Below are positions 50,618 through 59,439 of a DNA stretch of 64,000 nt, one piece after another. A program made the translations under genes and the position numbers. This stretch comes from Alloprevotella sp. (GTDB lineage Bacteria > Bacteroidota > Bacteroidia > Bacteroidales > Bacteroidaceae). Where the stretch lies: NCBI GenBank assembly GCA_017471505.1, contig JAFUTC010000007.1:248001-312000 (forward strand), read 5' to 3'. Under the pieces are notes generated by a model. That model was not told where the DNA came from. It saw only the letters and a program-made list of their open reading frames with translations, and did no database searches. The first letter of the stretch is position 1. Each line of letters starts with the position of its first letter.

Positions 50618-53600
50618 ATGGAAGATTTTGTTCATCTACACGTCCATACACAATATTCAATTCTCGATGGCCAGGCCGCCATTGATAAGTTGGTAAACAA
50701 AGCACTCAAAGATGGAATGCGAGGCATGGCTATTACCGACCACGGCAATATGATGGGCATTAAGGAATTCTTTAATGTCACCAAAAAGATTACGGGAGCA
50801 GCAAAGAAGGAACTGGACAAGGTGGAGAAACAACTGGCCGAACTCGAGAAAGATGCCTCAGCCAACGAAGAACAACTGACCAAACTGCGCGCACAACATT
50901 CTGAACTGGCACGCAAAGCCAGCTTCAAACCGATTTTTGGTTGCGAGATGTATGTAGCACGACGCGGCCGACTGACCAAAGAGGAGAAAACCGACCAAAG
51001 TGGTAACCACCTGATTGTATTAGCCAAAAACGAACGCGGATATCATAACCTGATCAAACTGGTGTCCGAGGCGTGGACCGACGGCTTTTATATGCGGCCT
51101 CGCACCGACCATGAAAGCCTGGAGAAATACAAGGAAGGACTCATCGTGTGCAGTGCATGCATCGCAGGCGAAGTACCTTCGAAGATTATCAAGGGAGACA
51201 TTGAAGGAGCCGAGCAAACCGCACGTTGGTATCAAAGCGTTTTCGGCAACGACTACTATCTTGAACTTCAACGCCACGAGGTTACCGACCCGAATGTCCG
51301 TGCCAATCGCGAGACATTCCCTCTTCAGCAGCAGGCCAACCGCGAAATTGTCCGGCTGGCCCAGAAACTGGGAATTAAACTCGTTTGCACCAACGACTCG
51401 CACTTTGTCGATCAGGAAAATGCTGAGGCACACGACCGACTAATCTGTCTTTCCACCGGAGCTGACCTTGACGACCCGAAACGCATGCTTTATACCAAAC
51501 AGGAATGGTTTAAGACACGCGAAGAGATGAATTCCGTCTTCTCCGACATACCGGAAGCACTCCGAAACACCTGCGAAATTGCCGACAAGGTCGAGGTTTA
51601 CAACATCGACCACGCCCCAATTATGCCAAACTTCGACATCCCTGCCTCATTTGGTACGGAAGAGGAATATCGCAAGCGTTTTTCGAACGAAGACCTCTAT
51701 CGGGAATTCACCAGCGACGAACTTGGCAATCCGATAATGGATGAAGTCGCCGGAAAGAAGAGGATTGAGAGCATGGGCGGCTATGATAGACTGGTGCGCA
51801 TTAAGTTTGAGGCCGACTATCTCTCCTATCTGGCCCACGAAGGCGCTAAGAAACGCTACGGCGACCCCATTTCCCAAGAAGTGGAAGAACGTTTGCGCTT
51901 CGAACTCCATACGATGAAGACAATGGGTTTTCCCGGATATTTCTTAATCGTTCAAGACTACATCAATGCCGCTCGAAACGAACTGGGAGTAAGTGTGGGT
52001 CCCGGACGAGGCAGTGCAGCCGGTAGTTGTGTGGCGTACTGTCTGGGAATAACACAAATAGACCCCATCGAATACGACCTCCTGTTTGAGCGTTTCCTTA
52101 ACCCCGACCGTATTTCCCTACCAGATATTGACGTGGACTTTGATGACGACGGTCGCGGAAAAGTGCTGGACTGGGTTACCAATAAATACGGCGCCGACAA
52201 CTGCGCGCACATCATCACTTACGGTACGATGAAGACCAAGAGTGCTATCAAAGATGTGGCCCGCGTAGAGAAACTGCCTCTCTCCGAGAGCAACCGACTC
52301 TGCAAACTTATTCCCGACACGCTCCCGAAAGACGCAGACGGCAACACCCCTAAACTGACACTCGACAATGTTATCGCAGCCATCCCCGAACTTAAGGAGG
52401 CTGAACAGTCGAAAGACCCGTTGCTGAGCGAGACCATCCGCTATGCCAAGATGCTTGAGGGGAATGTGCGCAACACGGGTGTCCATGCCTGCGGCTTTAT
52501 CATCTGTCGCGACCCCATAAGCGACTGGGTTCCCGTCTCTACGGCAGAGGACAAAGAGACTCACGAAAAACTCCGCTGCACCCAGTACGAAGGCACGGTC
52601 ATAGAGGACACGGGCCTCATCAAGATGGACTTCCTCGGTTTGAAGACCCTGACCATCATCAACAGCGCACTTCAGATTATAAAGGAGAGTCTTGGCATTG
52701 AAATCGATATTGACAAAATCCCGCTCAACGATGCCTCCACATTCGAACTATTCTCCGGCGGAAACACAATAGGCACCTTCCAGTTTGAATCTTCGGGCAT
52801 GCAGAAATATCTGCGTGAACTGCACCCCAACTGCATAGCCGACCTGATTGCCATGAACGCACTCTACAGGCCTGGTCCTATGGACTACATCCCGCAGTTT
52901 ATCAATCGAAAGAACGGCTTAGAGAAAATCGAGTACGACTTACCCTGCATGGAGAAATACCTTAAGGAAACCTACGGGGTCACGGTCTATCAAGAGCAGG
53001 TCATGCTTCTCAGTCGAGAAATTGCCAACTTTACGCGCGGCGAAAGTGACACGTTGCGTAAGGCAATGGGTAAAAAACTGAAAGACAAGATGGCTCAGAT
53101 GCAAGACAAGTTCCTGTTGGGCGGAAAGGCAAAGGGATACGACGAGAAGACCTTGAACAAGATATGGGGCGACTGGGAAAAATTCGCTTCGTATGCTTTC
53201 AACAAGAGCCATGCCGCTTGCTATGCCTGGATTGCCTATCAAACGGGCTACCTGAAAGCACATTTCCCCTCGCAGTTTATGGCTGGCACCATGAACTCCT
53301 GGACTTCCGACATATCGGCCATTAGCAAACTCATGGACGAATGTAAATCGATGGACATCAAGGTACTTGGTCCCGACGTCAACGAATCCAGAGTAAAATT
53401 CTCCGTCAATGCCAAGGGAGACATCCGTTTTGGACTGGCAGCCATTAAGGGGGTCGGCGAAATGGCCATTCACAGCATCATCGAAGAGCGCGAAAAGAAT
53501 GGCAACTATAAGGATGTCTATGACTTCATGGAGCGAATCAACCTGACCTACTGCAACCGCAAGACGATTGAAAACTTGATTGCAGCCGGAGCCTTTGACA

Positions 53601-54433
53601 ATTTCGACATTCCACGCGACAACTATTTCCCCTGCGACGTCGAGCCGAATGGTTTCATCGAGAAACTGATTCAATATGGCCAGCAATTCCAGCAGGGCGA
53701 GCAGCAGATGACCAATTCCCTATTTGGCGACATGGGTGCTATAGAAGTGTCGAAGCCCAAACCGCCACAGATGATGTCGAACTGGACCGATTTGGAACGG
53801 CTGAACAAGGAGTACGAACTCCTCGGCATATATCTTTCGGGTCATCCCCTCGACAACTTCAAAGTGGCACTGATGCTCGGCTGCAATACTCCCGTATCGG
53901 AACTGGCAGACATATCGGCCCGTGCCAACCAAGAGATAACTTTTGGCGGAATCGTGACAAAGGTGCGCATCGGACAGACCAAGCGAGGCAACCCGTATGG
54001 GTCTGTGACGATAGAAGACTACAAGGGCAACGGCAGCTTTGCCATCTTTGGCAACGACTGGGCCCGATGGAGCGGCTACCTTACAGTGAACAACACCGTC
54101 CATATAAGAGCCAAAGTTAAGGAGCGCACATACCGCCCGGGAGAGTTCGACTTGAACATCATCAATATCAGCTTGCTCAGCGACGTTAGCGACCACGTCG
54201 CCGACAAAGTCACCATCAAGATTTACCCGGACAAGGTGGACGACGACATACTTTCGGAACTGGCCATGCTTATCAAAGAAAATCCCGGCGATACCCCTTT
54301 CACCATTATGTTTGTATCGGGGCATCATCAAACTTCCGTGACGACTATGAGCCATATTCCGTCCATCAAAGTCATTACTCCCCTGCTCGACCTAATAGAA
54401 AAAGAAGAAGGTCTTGAGTTACAAGTAAATTAG
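50618..54433 (+). CDS. dnaE: DNA polymerase III alpha subunit
   Basis: 1271-residue replicative polymerase. The N-terminal PHP domain begins FVHLHVHTQYSILDG with AITDHGNMMG. It contains a charged coiled-coil insert (KELDKVEKQLAELEKDAS, near residues 66-110) also seen in other Bacteroidetes DnaE proteins. The polymerase active site is LPDIDVDFDDDGR with Asp505 and Asp507. Helix-hairpin-helix and OB-fold regions follow (GLAAIKGVGEMAI; TFGGIVTKVRIGQTKRG). The final third binds the clamp and tau. The trxA promoter lies across its 3' end. Confidence 0.97.
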   Translation: MEDFVHLHVHTQYSILDGQAAIDKLVNKALKDGMRGMAITDHGNMMGIKEFFNVTKKITGAAKKELDKVEKQLAELEKDASANEEQLTKLRAQHSELARKASFKPIFGCEMYVARRGRLTKEEKTDQSGNHLIVLAKNERGYHNLIKLVSEAWTDGFYMRPRTDHESLEKYKEGLIVCSACIAGEVPSKIIKGDIEGAEQTARWYQSVFGNDYYLELQRHEVTDPNVRANRETFPLQQQANREIVRLAQKLGIKLVCTNDSHFVDQENAEAHDRLICLSTGADLDDPKRMLYTKQEWFKTREEMNSVFSDIPEALRNTCEIADKVEVYNIDHAPIMPNFDIPASFGTEEEYRKRFSNEDLYREFTSDELGNPIMDEVAGKKRIESMGGYDRLVRIKFEADYLSYLAHEGAKKRYGDPISQEVEERLRFELHTMKTMGFPGYFLIVQDYINAARNELGVSVGPGRGSAAGSCVAYCLGITQIDPIEYDLLFERFLNPDRISLPDIDVDFDDDGRGKVLDWVTNKYGADNCAHIITYGTMKTKSAIKDVARVEKLPLSESNRLCKLIPDTLPKDADGNTPKLTLDNVIAAIPELKEAEQSKDPLLSETIRYAKMLEGNVRNTGVHACGFIICRDPISDWVPVSTAEDKETHEKLRCTQYEGTVIEDTGLIKMDFLGLKTLTIINSALQIIKESLGIEIDIDKIPLNDASTFELFSGGNTIGTFQFESSGMQKYLRELHPNCIADLIAMNALYRPGPMDYIPQFINRKNGLEKIEYDLPCMEKYLKETYGVTVYQEQVMLLSREIANFTRGESDTLRKAMGKKLKDKMAQMQDKFLLGGKAKGYDEKTLNKIWGDWEKFASYAFNKSHAACYAWIAYQTGYLKAHFPSQFMAGTMNSWTSDISAISKLMDECKSMDIKVLGPDVNESRVKFSVNAKGDIRFGLAAIKGVGEMAIHSIIEEREKNGNYKDVYDFMERINLTYCNRKTIENLIAAGAFDNFDIPRDNYFPCDVEPNGFIEKLIQYGQQFQQGEQQMTNSLFGDMGAIEVSKPKPPQMMSNWTDLERLNKEYELLGIYLSGHPLDNFKVALMLGCNTPVSELADISARANQEITFGGIVTKVRIGQTKRGNPYGSVTIEDYKGNGSFAIFGNDWARWSGYLTVNNTVHIRAKVKERTYRPGEFDLNIINISLLSDVSDHVADKVTIKIYPDKVDDDILSELAMLIKENPGDTPFTIMFVSGHHQTSVTTMSHIPSIKVITPLLDLIEKEEGLELQVN

Positions 54434-54443
54434 ATTACCTTTG
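54414..54443 (+). promoter_or_regulatory. Promoter of trxA at the end of dnaE
   Basis: TTG (54414-54416), 19-base spacer, TACCTTTG (54436-54443). The trxA ATG is 27 bases downstream. The -33 lies inside the dnaE coding region. Confidence 0.75.
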
Positions 54444-54470
54444 CAATCAAATCACAAACTATTTATAACT

Positions 54471-54785
54471 ATGGAACAAATACTTACCGACCAAAATTTC
54501 GCTGAGGTACTGAACAGCGGAAAGCCCCTCATCGTCGATTTCTTTGCCACGTGGTGTGGTCCGTGCCGCGTGTTGGCTCCCATCATAGAGGAATTGGCCA
54601 ATACCTACGACGGACGTATTGTCGTAGGTAAGGTTGATTGCGACGAGAACCCTGAAATCTGCGGCCAATACGGCATTCGCAACATTCCCACCGTGCTGTT
54701 TTTCAAAGACGGCCAACTTGTCGACAAGACTGTAGGTGCCATGCCCAAGGGCGAACTTGTAAAACGCGCCGAAGCCTTACTCTAA
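54471..54785 (+). CDS. trxA: Thioredoxin
   Basis: 104-residue cytoplasmic disulfide reductase. The active site is WCGPC (28-32) in VDFFATWCGPCRVLAPI. The cis-Pro is in GIRNIPTVLFFKDGQ. The length is typical. The frame is open to 54441, but the ATG at 54471 fits both the family start and the upstream promoter. A small conserved protein follows after 22 bases. Confidence 0.96.
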   Translation: MEQILTDQNFAEVLNSGKPLIVDFFATWCGPCRVLAPIIEELANTYDGRIVVGKVDCDENPEICGQYGIRNIPTVLFFKDGQLVDKTVGAMPKGELVKRAEALL

Positions 54786-54807
54786 CCCTTAAACCATACG
54801 ATCAGTC

Positions 54808-55140
54808 ATGGCAAACATAGACGAGGAACTTCTTCTCGACGCACAAGAAGACGAGCAGATAATCACCTTTATCCGCCAGCAACTTCCGCAGGAACTTAAA
54901 GACAAGTTTTCGGACGACCAACTCTTCTATTTTCTCGACGTCATAGAGGAGTACTATGCTGAAAGCGGCATCCTCGACGCCACGCCCGACAACGACGGCT
55001 ATATCGAAGTCGACCAGGAAGCCGTTGCAAACTTTTTGGCCAAGACGGCAAAGAAAGAGGGCATCGGCAACTTTGACGCTGCCGACCTCCTATTTGTAGT
55101 GGAAGCCGAATGGGACTTTAACGAGCAAGCTGAGGCCTGA
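54808..55140 (+). CDS. Conserved acidic protein of unknown function
   Basis: 110-residue soluble acidic protein (MANIDEELLLDAQEDEQII...). It has no signal peptide, cysteine pair or known catalytic motif. The sequence alternates helical segments rich in Glu and Asp (KFSDDQLFYFLDVIEEYYAE, NFLAKTAKKEGIGNFDAADL). It lies 22 bases after trxA and ends before a bidirectional terminator, so it is probably cotranscribed with trxA. I recall similar proteins only as uncharacterised Bacteroidetes proteins. Confidence 0.7.
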   Translation: MANIDEELLLDAQEDEQIITFIRQQLPQELKDKFSDDQLFYFLDVIEEYYAESGILDATPDNDGYIEVDQEAVANFLAKTAKKEGIGNFDAADLLFVVEAEWDFNEQAEA

Positions 55141-55170
55141 CGGACAGACATCACTATTGCATCCAATCAA

Positions 55171-55210
55171 AGACGCGCCAGATGTGCAGTTGCAACTATC
55201 TGGCGCGTCT
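55171..55210. terminator. Bidirectional terminator between the trxA unit and asnS
   Basis: Perfect 13-bp arms agacgcgccagat (55171-55183) and atctggcgcgtct (55198-55210), a 14-base loop, with a T-run after the right arm. It separates converging genes. Confidence 0.9.
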
Positions 55211-55241
55211 ATTTTTGTAGGTAGTCAAGCCTGACGGTCGA

Positions 55242-56645
55242 CTAAAACTCGGCCGTTTTCGGCGTACGCGGGAACGGAATAACGTCGCGGATGTTCTGCA
55301 TACCCGTCACAAACAGAATCAGGCGCTCAAAGCCCAGTCCGAAGCCGCCGTGCGGGCAACTTCCGTACTTGCGCGTGTCTAAGTACCACCACATGTCCTT
55401 CATCGGTATGTCGCGCTCCTCAATCTGGTTCATCAGTTTGTCGTAGTCGGCCTCACGGATGCTTCCGCCTATGATTTCACCGATTTGCGGGAAGAGAACG
55501 TCGGTTCCTTGTACGGTCTTGCCGTCCTCGTTAAGTTTCATGTAGAACGCCTTTATGCCCTTCGGGTAGTCGGTCATGATAACAGGCTTCTTGAAGTGTT
55601 CTTCCACCAAATAGCGCTCGTGCTCGCTGGCCAAATCCATACCCCATTCAACGGGGAACTCGAACTTCCGGCCGTTCTTGACGGCCTCTTCAAGGATTTC
55701 AATACCCTTTGTGTAAGGCAGACGCACGAAACTGTCGGCAAGCACCGATTCCAGACGCTCAATAAGGGTGTTGTCAATCATCTTATTGAGGAATTCAAGG
55801 TCTTCACGGCAGTTTTCGAGTGCCCAACGCACACAGTATTTGATAAAGTCTTCCTCGAGGTCCATCAGTTCGGGCAAATCGATGAACGCAACTTCCGGCT
55901 CAATCATCCAAAATTCGGCCAAGTGACGGGGTGTATTCGAATTCTCTGCGCGGAAGGTCGGTCCGAAAGTATAGATAGCACCCAGGGCCGTAGCACCGAG
56001 TTCGCCTTCCAACTGACCGCTCACTGTCAGCGAAGTCGATTTACCGAAGAAATCACCACTATAGTCAATCTTGCCCTCTTCGTTTTTCTTGAGTTCGTAA
56101 AGGTTCTGCGTCGTTACTTGAAACATCTCGCCAGCGCCTTCACAGTCGCTTGCGGTGATAATAGGCGTATGGAAATAGTAGAACCCGTGCTCGTGGAAAT
56201 AGCGGTGTATGGCAATGGCCATGTGGTGGCGGATGCGGAATACGGCGCCAAAGGTATTGGTACGCGGGCGTAGGTGGGCATACTGTCGCATATACTCGAA
56301 GGTCTGTCCCTTCTTCTGCATAGGATAGTCGCCCGGGCAAAGGCCGAGTATCTCTATTTCGTCGGCCTGTATCTCTACGCTCTGACCAGCGCCCTGACTC
56401 TGAACCAGCGTGCCGCATACGGCTATGCATGCTCCGGTCGTGATATCCTTAATCAAATCCGTAGAAAACTTCTCGTTGTCCACCACGATTTGCACATTTT
56501 TGATAGTAGAACCGTCGTTCAGTGCTATGAAACTGACCATCTTACTACCGCGGCGGGTTCTAACCCAGCCTTTCACCAACACTTGCGAGCCATAAGCCGT
56601 GCTCTGCAATAGTTCGGCAATCTTTGTTCGTTTTATCGTATCCAT
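55242..56645 (-). CDS. asnS: Asparaginyl-tRNA synthetase
   Basis: 467-residue class II synthetase charging tRNA-Asn. The N-terminal OB-fold anticodon domain has [21 protein letters not shown]. Class II motif 2 is [22 protein letters not shown] (written [12 protein letters not shown] and [12 protein letters not shown]). Motif 3 is [16 protein letters not shown] near the C-terminus. The ATG at 56645 (MDTIKRTKI) is preferred; a further ATG nine codons earlier overlaps the end of rluB. Last gene of the minus-strand unit purB-rluB-asnS. Confidence 0.96.
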   Translation of the reverse strand: MDTIKRTKIAELLQSTAYGSQVLVKGWVRTRRGSKMVSFIALNDGSTIKNVQIVVDNEKFSTDLIKDITTGACIAVCGTLVQSQGAGQSVEIQADEIEILGLCPGDYPMQKKGQTFEYMRQYAHLRPRTNTFGAVFRIRHHMAIAIHRYFHEHGFYYFHTPIITASDCEGAGEMFQVTTQNLYELKKNEEGKIDYSGDFFGKSTSLTVSGQLEGELGATALGAIYTFGPTFRAENSNTPRHLAEFWMIEPEVAFIDLPELMDLEEDFIKYCVRWALENCREDLEFLNKMIDNTLIERLESVLADSFVRLPYTKGIEILEEAVKNGRKFEFPVEWGMDLASEHERYLVEEHFKKPVIMTDYPKGIKAFYMKLNEDGKTVQGTDVLFPQIGEIIGGSIREADYDKLMNQIEERDIPMKDMWWYLDTRKYGSCPHGGFGLGFERLILFVTGMQNIRDVIPFPRTPKTAEF

Positions 56646-56664
56646 ATTTTCTTTATCTGTTTGA

Positions 56665-57816
56665 CTATTCATAGGAACCCATTTGCAGGAAGTTTACCTC
56701 TTCCTCGGTTAGGAAGCGCCAGTTGCCGCGCGGCAACTTTTTCTTGGTCAGTCCGGCAAAGTAAACGCGGTCGAGTTTTTGGACATGGTAGCCAAGGCTC
56801 TCAAAGATGCGGCGCACGATACGATTGCGGCCGCTGTGTATCTCGATGCCTACCTGTTTCTTATCCACTTCGCTCGTGTACTGTATGTCGTCGGCCTTTA
56901 TCACACCGTCTTCGAGCGATATGCCGTCGAGGATGGCGTGCATGTCTTCCACGCTGACTTTGCGGTCGAGGAAGACATGGTAAATCTTTTTCTTCTGATA
57001 CTGCGGATGCGTCAATTTGTCGGCCAACTCGCCGTCGTTGGTTAGGAGCAGTACACCGGTTGTGTTACGGTCCAGACGTCCCACCGGATAGATGCGTTCC
57101 GGGCAGGCGTTCTTCACAAGGTCCATGACGGTCTTACGGTTCTGCGGGTCGTCGCTGGTAGTGACGTAGCCCTTCGGCTTATTGAGCAGGATGTAAACCT
57201 TGCGTTCGAGGCGCACGGGCTCGTTGTGGAAGAGCACCGTATCTGTGCGCAGCACTTTCGTGCCGAGTTCGGTGACTACTTGTCCGTTGACGCTGACCAC
57301 GCCTGCCTCGATGAATGTATCGGCATCGCGGCGCGAGCATACACCTGCATTGGCCAGGTATTTATTCAGGCGGATGGGAGCAGTCGGGTCGATGTTCTTT
57401 TCCTTATATACGATTTGCTTGCGACGGCTATACTTGGCATGGGGGTCGTAAGAAGCACGCGGACGACGCTCACCGGCAAACGAACTGCGATAGGCGTTCG
57501 GGCGGCCTTCTTCCCTATTGTTGTCGCGACTGTAGCCCTGGCGACTGTTGCTTCCATAGTTGGATGTACGCGAACCGCCGTAGTTGCCGCGGCTTTCGCG
57601 TCCGTAGGCATTGCCTTCTTCGTGGTTGCGGTTACGGAATCCGTAGTGCTGGCCTTCTTCGCGGCCTACGCCATAGGGGCGACTGTTCTGTGAGCGCTGA
57701 AAACGCGGACGCTGACTGGGTCCACGGCGACCGCGTCCGTTTTCGTTGCGGTTCGATTCTCTCTGATTGTAGTCTCCTCTGCGCTGATAGGAGGATTTTT
57801 CGTGTTGTTCTGTCAT
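56665..57816 (-). CDS. rluB: rRNA pseudouridine synthase (RluB/RsuA family) with long Arg/Asn/Gly-rich N-terminus
   Basis: 383 residues. Residues 1-148 are low complexity, rich in Arg, Gly, Asn, Ser and Tyr with RG-type repeats ([14 protein letters not shown]). From about 149 the S4 RNA-binding domain begins ([19 protein letters not shown]). The synthase domain has the catalytic Asp in [19 protein letters not shown]. It isomerises uridine to pseudouridine in rRNA, probably 23S by similarity to RluB. The disordered head probably adds RNA affinity. The ATG at 57816 is preferred to a GTG at 57831. Confidence 0.9.
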   Translation of the reverse strand: MTEQHEKSSYQRRGDYNQRESNRNENGRGRRGPSQRPRFQRSQNSRPYGVGREEGQHYGFRNRNHEEGNAYGRESRGNYGGSRTSNYGSNSRQGYSRDNNREEGRPNAYRSSFAGERRPRASYDPHAKYSRRKQIVYKEKNIDPTAPIRLNKYLANAGVCSRRDADTFIEAGVVSVNGQVVTELGTKVLRTDTVLFHNEPVRLERKVYILLNKPKGYVTTSDDPQNRKTVMDLVKNACPERIYPVGRLDRNTTGVLLLTNDGELADKLTHPQYQKKKIYHVFLDRKVSVEDMHAILDGISLEDGVIKADDIQYTSEVDKKQVGIEIHSGRNRIVRRIFESLGYHVQKLDRVYFAGLTKKKLPRGNWRFLTEEEVNFLQMGSYE

Positions 57817-57856
57817 GATGGTTGACCTCACGGCCTAATTAGTTGGTAATAGTATG

Positions 57857-59206
57857 TTAAAAGCCCACATAGTTGTGCGGCGTAATTTTTCGCAGTTCGT
57901 CTTTCACCTCGGGAGCCACCTCCAGTCCGTCGATAAACACTTCGAGGCGGGCTTGCGTAATCTTCTCGTTGGTGCGGGTAAGTGCCTTGAGCGTCTCATA
58001 GGGATTCGGATAGCCCTCACGGCGCAAGATGGTCTGGATAGCCTCGGCCACCACGGCCCAGTTATTGTCGAGGTCGGCACCGATAGCCTCGCGGTTGACA
58101 AGCAACTTGCCCAGACCTTTCAGCGTGCTCTTCAGGCCGATGAGAATATGCGCCAGAGGCACGCCGATATTGCGTATGACGGTCGAATCGGTCAAGTCGC
58201 GCTGCAGGCGGCTCACCGGCAGTTTCCGGCTTAGGAATTCAAGCGTCGACACCGCAAGCATCAGGTTGCCCTCCGAGTTCTCGAAGTCAATCGGATTAAC
58301 CTTGTGGGGCATCGCACTCGAGCCAACCTCGCCGGCCTTGATGCGCTGCTGGAAATAGCCCATCGAGATATACTGCCACACGTCGCGGTCGAAATCGACC
58401 ACGATAGTAGCCAGTCGCTTCAACGCGTCGAAGACGGCGCTCATACTGTCGTAGTTCGAAATCTGCGTAGTCACCGCTTCACGGCGAATATGCAGTCGCT
58501 CGGTCAGGAACTGGTTGGCAAACGCAGGCCAGTCGGTCTTGGGATAAGCCACACGGTGCGCGTTGAAATTACCCGTAGCACCGCCGAACTTGCCCGACAG
58601 GTAGTCGTTGGCCAGTATCAGATGGGCCAACTGCTGCTCCAGGCGGTAGCGGAACACGTCGAACTCCTTGCCGAGGCGAGTCGGACTGGCCGGCTGTCCA
58701 TGGGTGCGGGCCAGCATCGATATGTCGCTGTATTCCTCGACCTTTGCCTTGACCTGTTCAATCAACTCGCTAAACGACGGAATAATGCACTGCGACAAGG
58801 CATCCTTCAGCATGAGCGGAAAAGCCGTATTGTTGATGTCCTGACTGGTCAGACCGAAGTGCACACACTCCTTTTCCTCCTGGAAACCGCCGATGGCGTC
58901 TAGTTTCTCCTTGATGAAATACTCTACGGCCTTCACGTCGTGGTTCGTCACCGACTCAATCTCCTTCACGTGCTTTGCGTCATCCAAAGAAAAGGTTTCA
59001 TAGATGGAGCGCAACCGTGCCGTCTCCTCACCCGACAGTTGTCGCATGCGAGTCAAGCCAGAAGCAGAAAGGTAGATAAAGTATTCTATCTCAACGAATA
59101 ATCGATACTTTATTAAAGCCTTTTCCGAAAAGAAGTCCGACAGTTGTGCGGTGGCTTTGGCATATCGGCCGTCGATGGGCGATACAGCTAACAACGATTT
59201 TTCCAT
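57857..59206 (-). CDS. purB: Adenylosuccinate lyase
   Basis: 449-residue homotetrameric lyase acting twice in purine synthesis, on SAICAR and on adenylosuccinate. The start MEKSLLAVSPIDGRYAK is typical of the long bacterial form. MLARTHGQPASPTRLGKE and the signature SSAMPHKVNPIDFENSEGN (flexible loop with catalytic Ser) are present. The open frame continues to 59275 through the promoter, so the ATG at 59206 is chosen. It leads the minus-strand unit, with a 21-bp palindrome array directly upstream of its promoter. Confidence 0.96.
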   Translation of the reverse strand: MEKSLLAVSPIDGRYAKATAQLSDFFSEKALIKYRLFVEIEYFIYLSASGLTRMRQLSGEETARLRSIYETFSLDDAKHVKEIESVTNHDVKAVEYFIKEKLDAIGGFQEEKECVHFGLTSQDINNTAFPLMLKDALSQCIIPSFSELIEQVKAKVEEYSDISMLARTHGQPASPTRLGKEFDVFRYRLEQQLAHLILANDYLSGKFGGATGNFNAHRVAYPKTDWPAFANQFLTERLHIRREAVTTQISNYDSMSAVFDALKRLATIVVDFDRDVWQYISMGYFQQRIKAGEVGSSAMPHKVNPIDFENSEGNLMLAVSTLEFLSRKLPVSRLQRDLTDSTVIRNIGVPLAHILIGLKSTLKGLGKLLVNREAIGADLDNNWAVVAEAIQTILRREGYPNPYETLKALTRTNEKITQARLEVFIDGLEVAPEVKDELRKITPHNYVGF

Positions 59207-59245
59207 AGGTTTCTGTGTGTGCGGGACAGTGTCCGAATTAAAATG

Positions 59246-59253
59246 CAAAAGTA
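59246..59253 (-). promoter_or_regulatory. -7 box (TACTTTTG) for purB
   Basis: Minus-strand TACTTTTG, 39 bases before the start. The repeat array begins 8 bases upstream of it, where a -33 would lie. Confidence 0.6.
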
Positions 59254-59260
59254 CATCAAA

Positions 59261-59380
59261 ATTGCATAATAGCACAGAAAAATCGCATAATACAATCGCA
59301 AAATTGCATTATGCCGCAGCCGAATTGCCTTATGCAATTTCAAAATCCGATTATGCAATTCTCGCGTTCCATAGCACTGG
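59261..59380. repeat. 21-bp-period palindrome array, locus 4
   Basis: Cores start at 59261, 59282, 59303, 59324 and 59345, exactly 21 bases apart, with a degenerate sixth at 59366. Best-kept examples are attgccttatgcaat (59324) and atccgattatgcaat (59345). The array covers the -33 region of purB and abuts the endonuclease terminator. Confidence 0.9.
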
Positions 59381-59384
59381 GCAC

Positions 59385-59415
59385 AAAAAAGTCCGGCAGC
59401 ACACGCTGCCGGACT
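59385..59415 (-). terminator. Terminator after the endonuclease gene
   Basis: Perfect 11-bp stem: agtccggcagc (59390-59400) and gctgccggact (59405-59415). On the minus strand it is followed by a six-T run (59390-59385). Confidence 0.9.
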
Positions 59416-59439
59416 ATATGTCCAACGTACAAGACTGGG

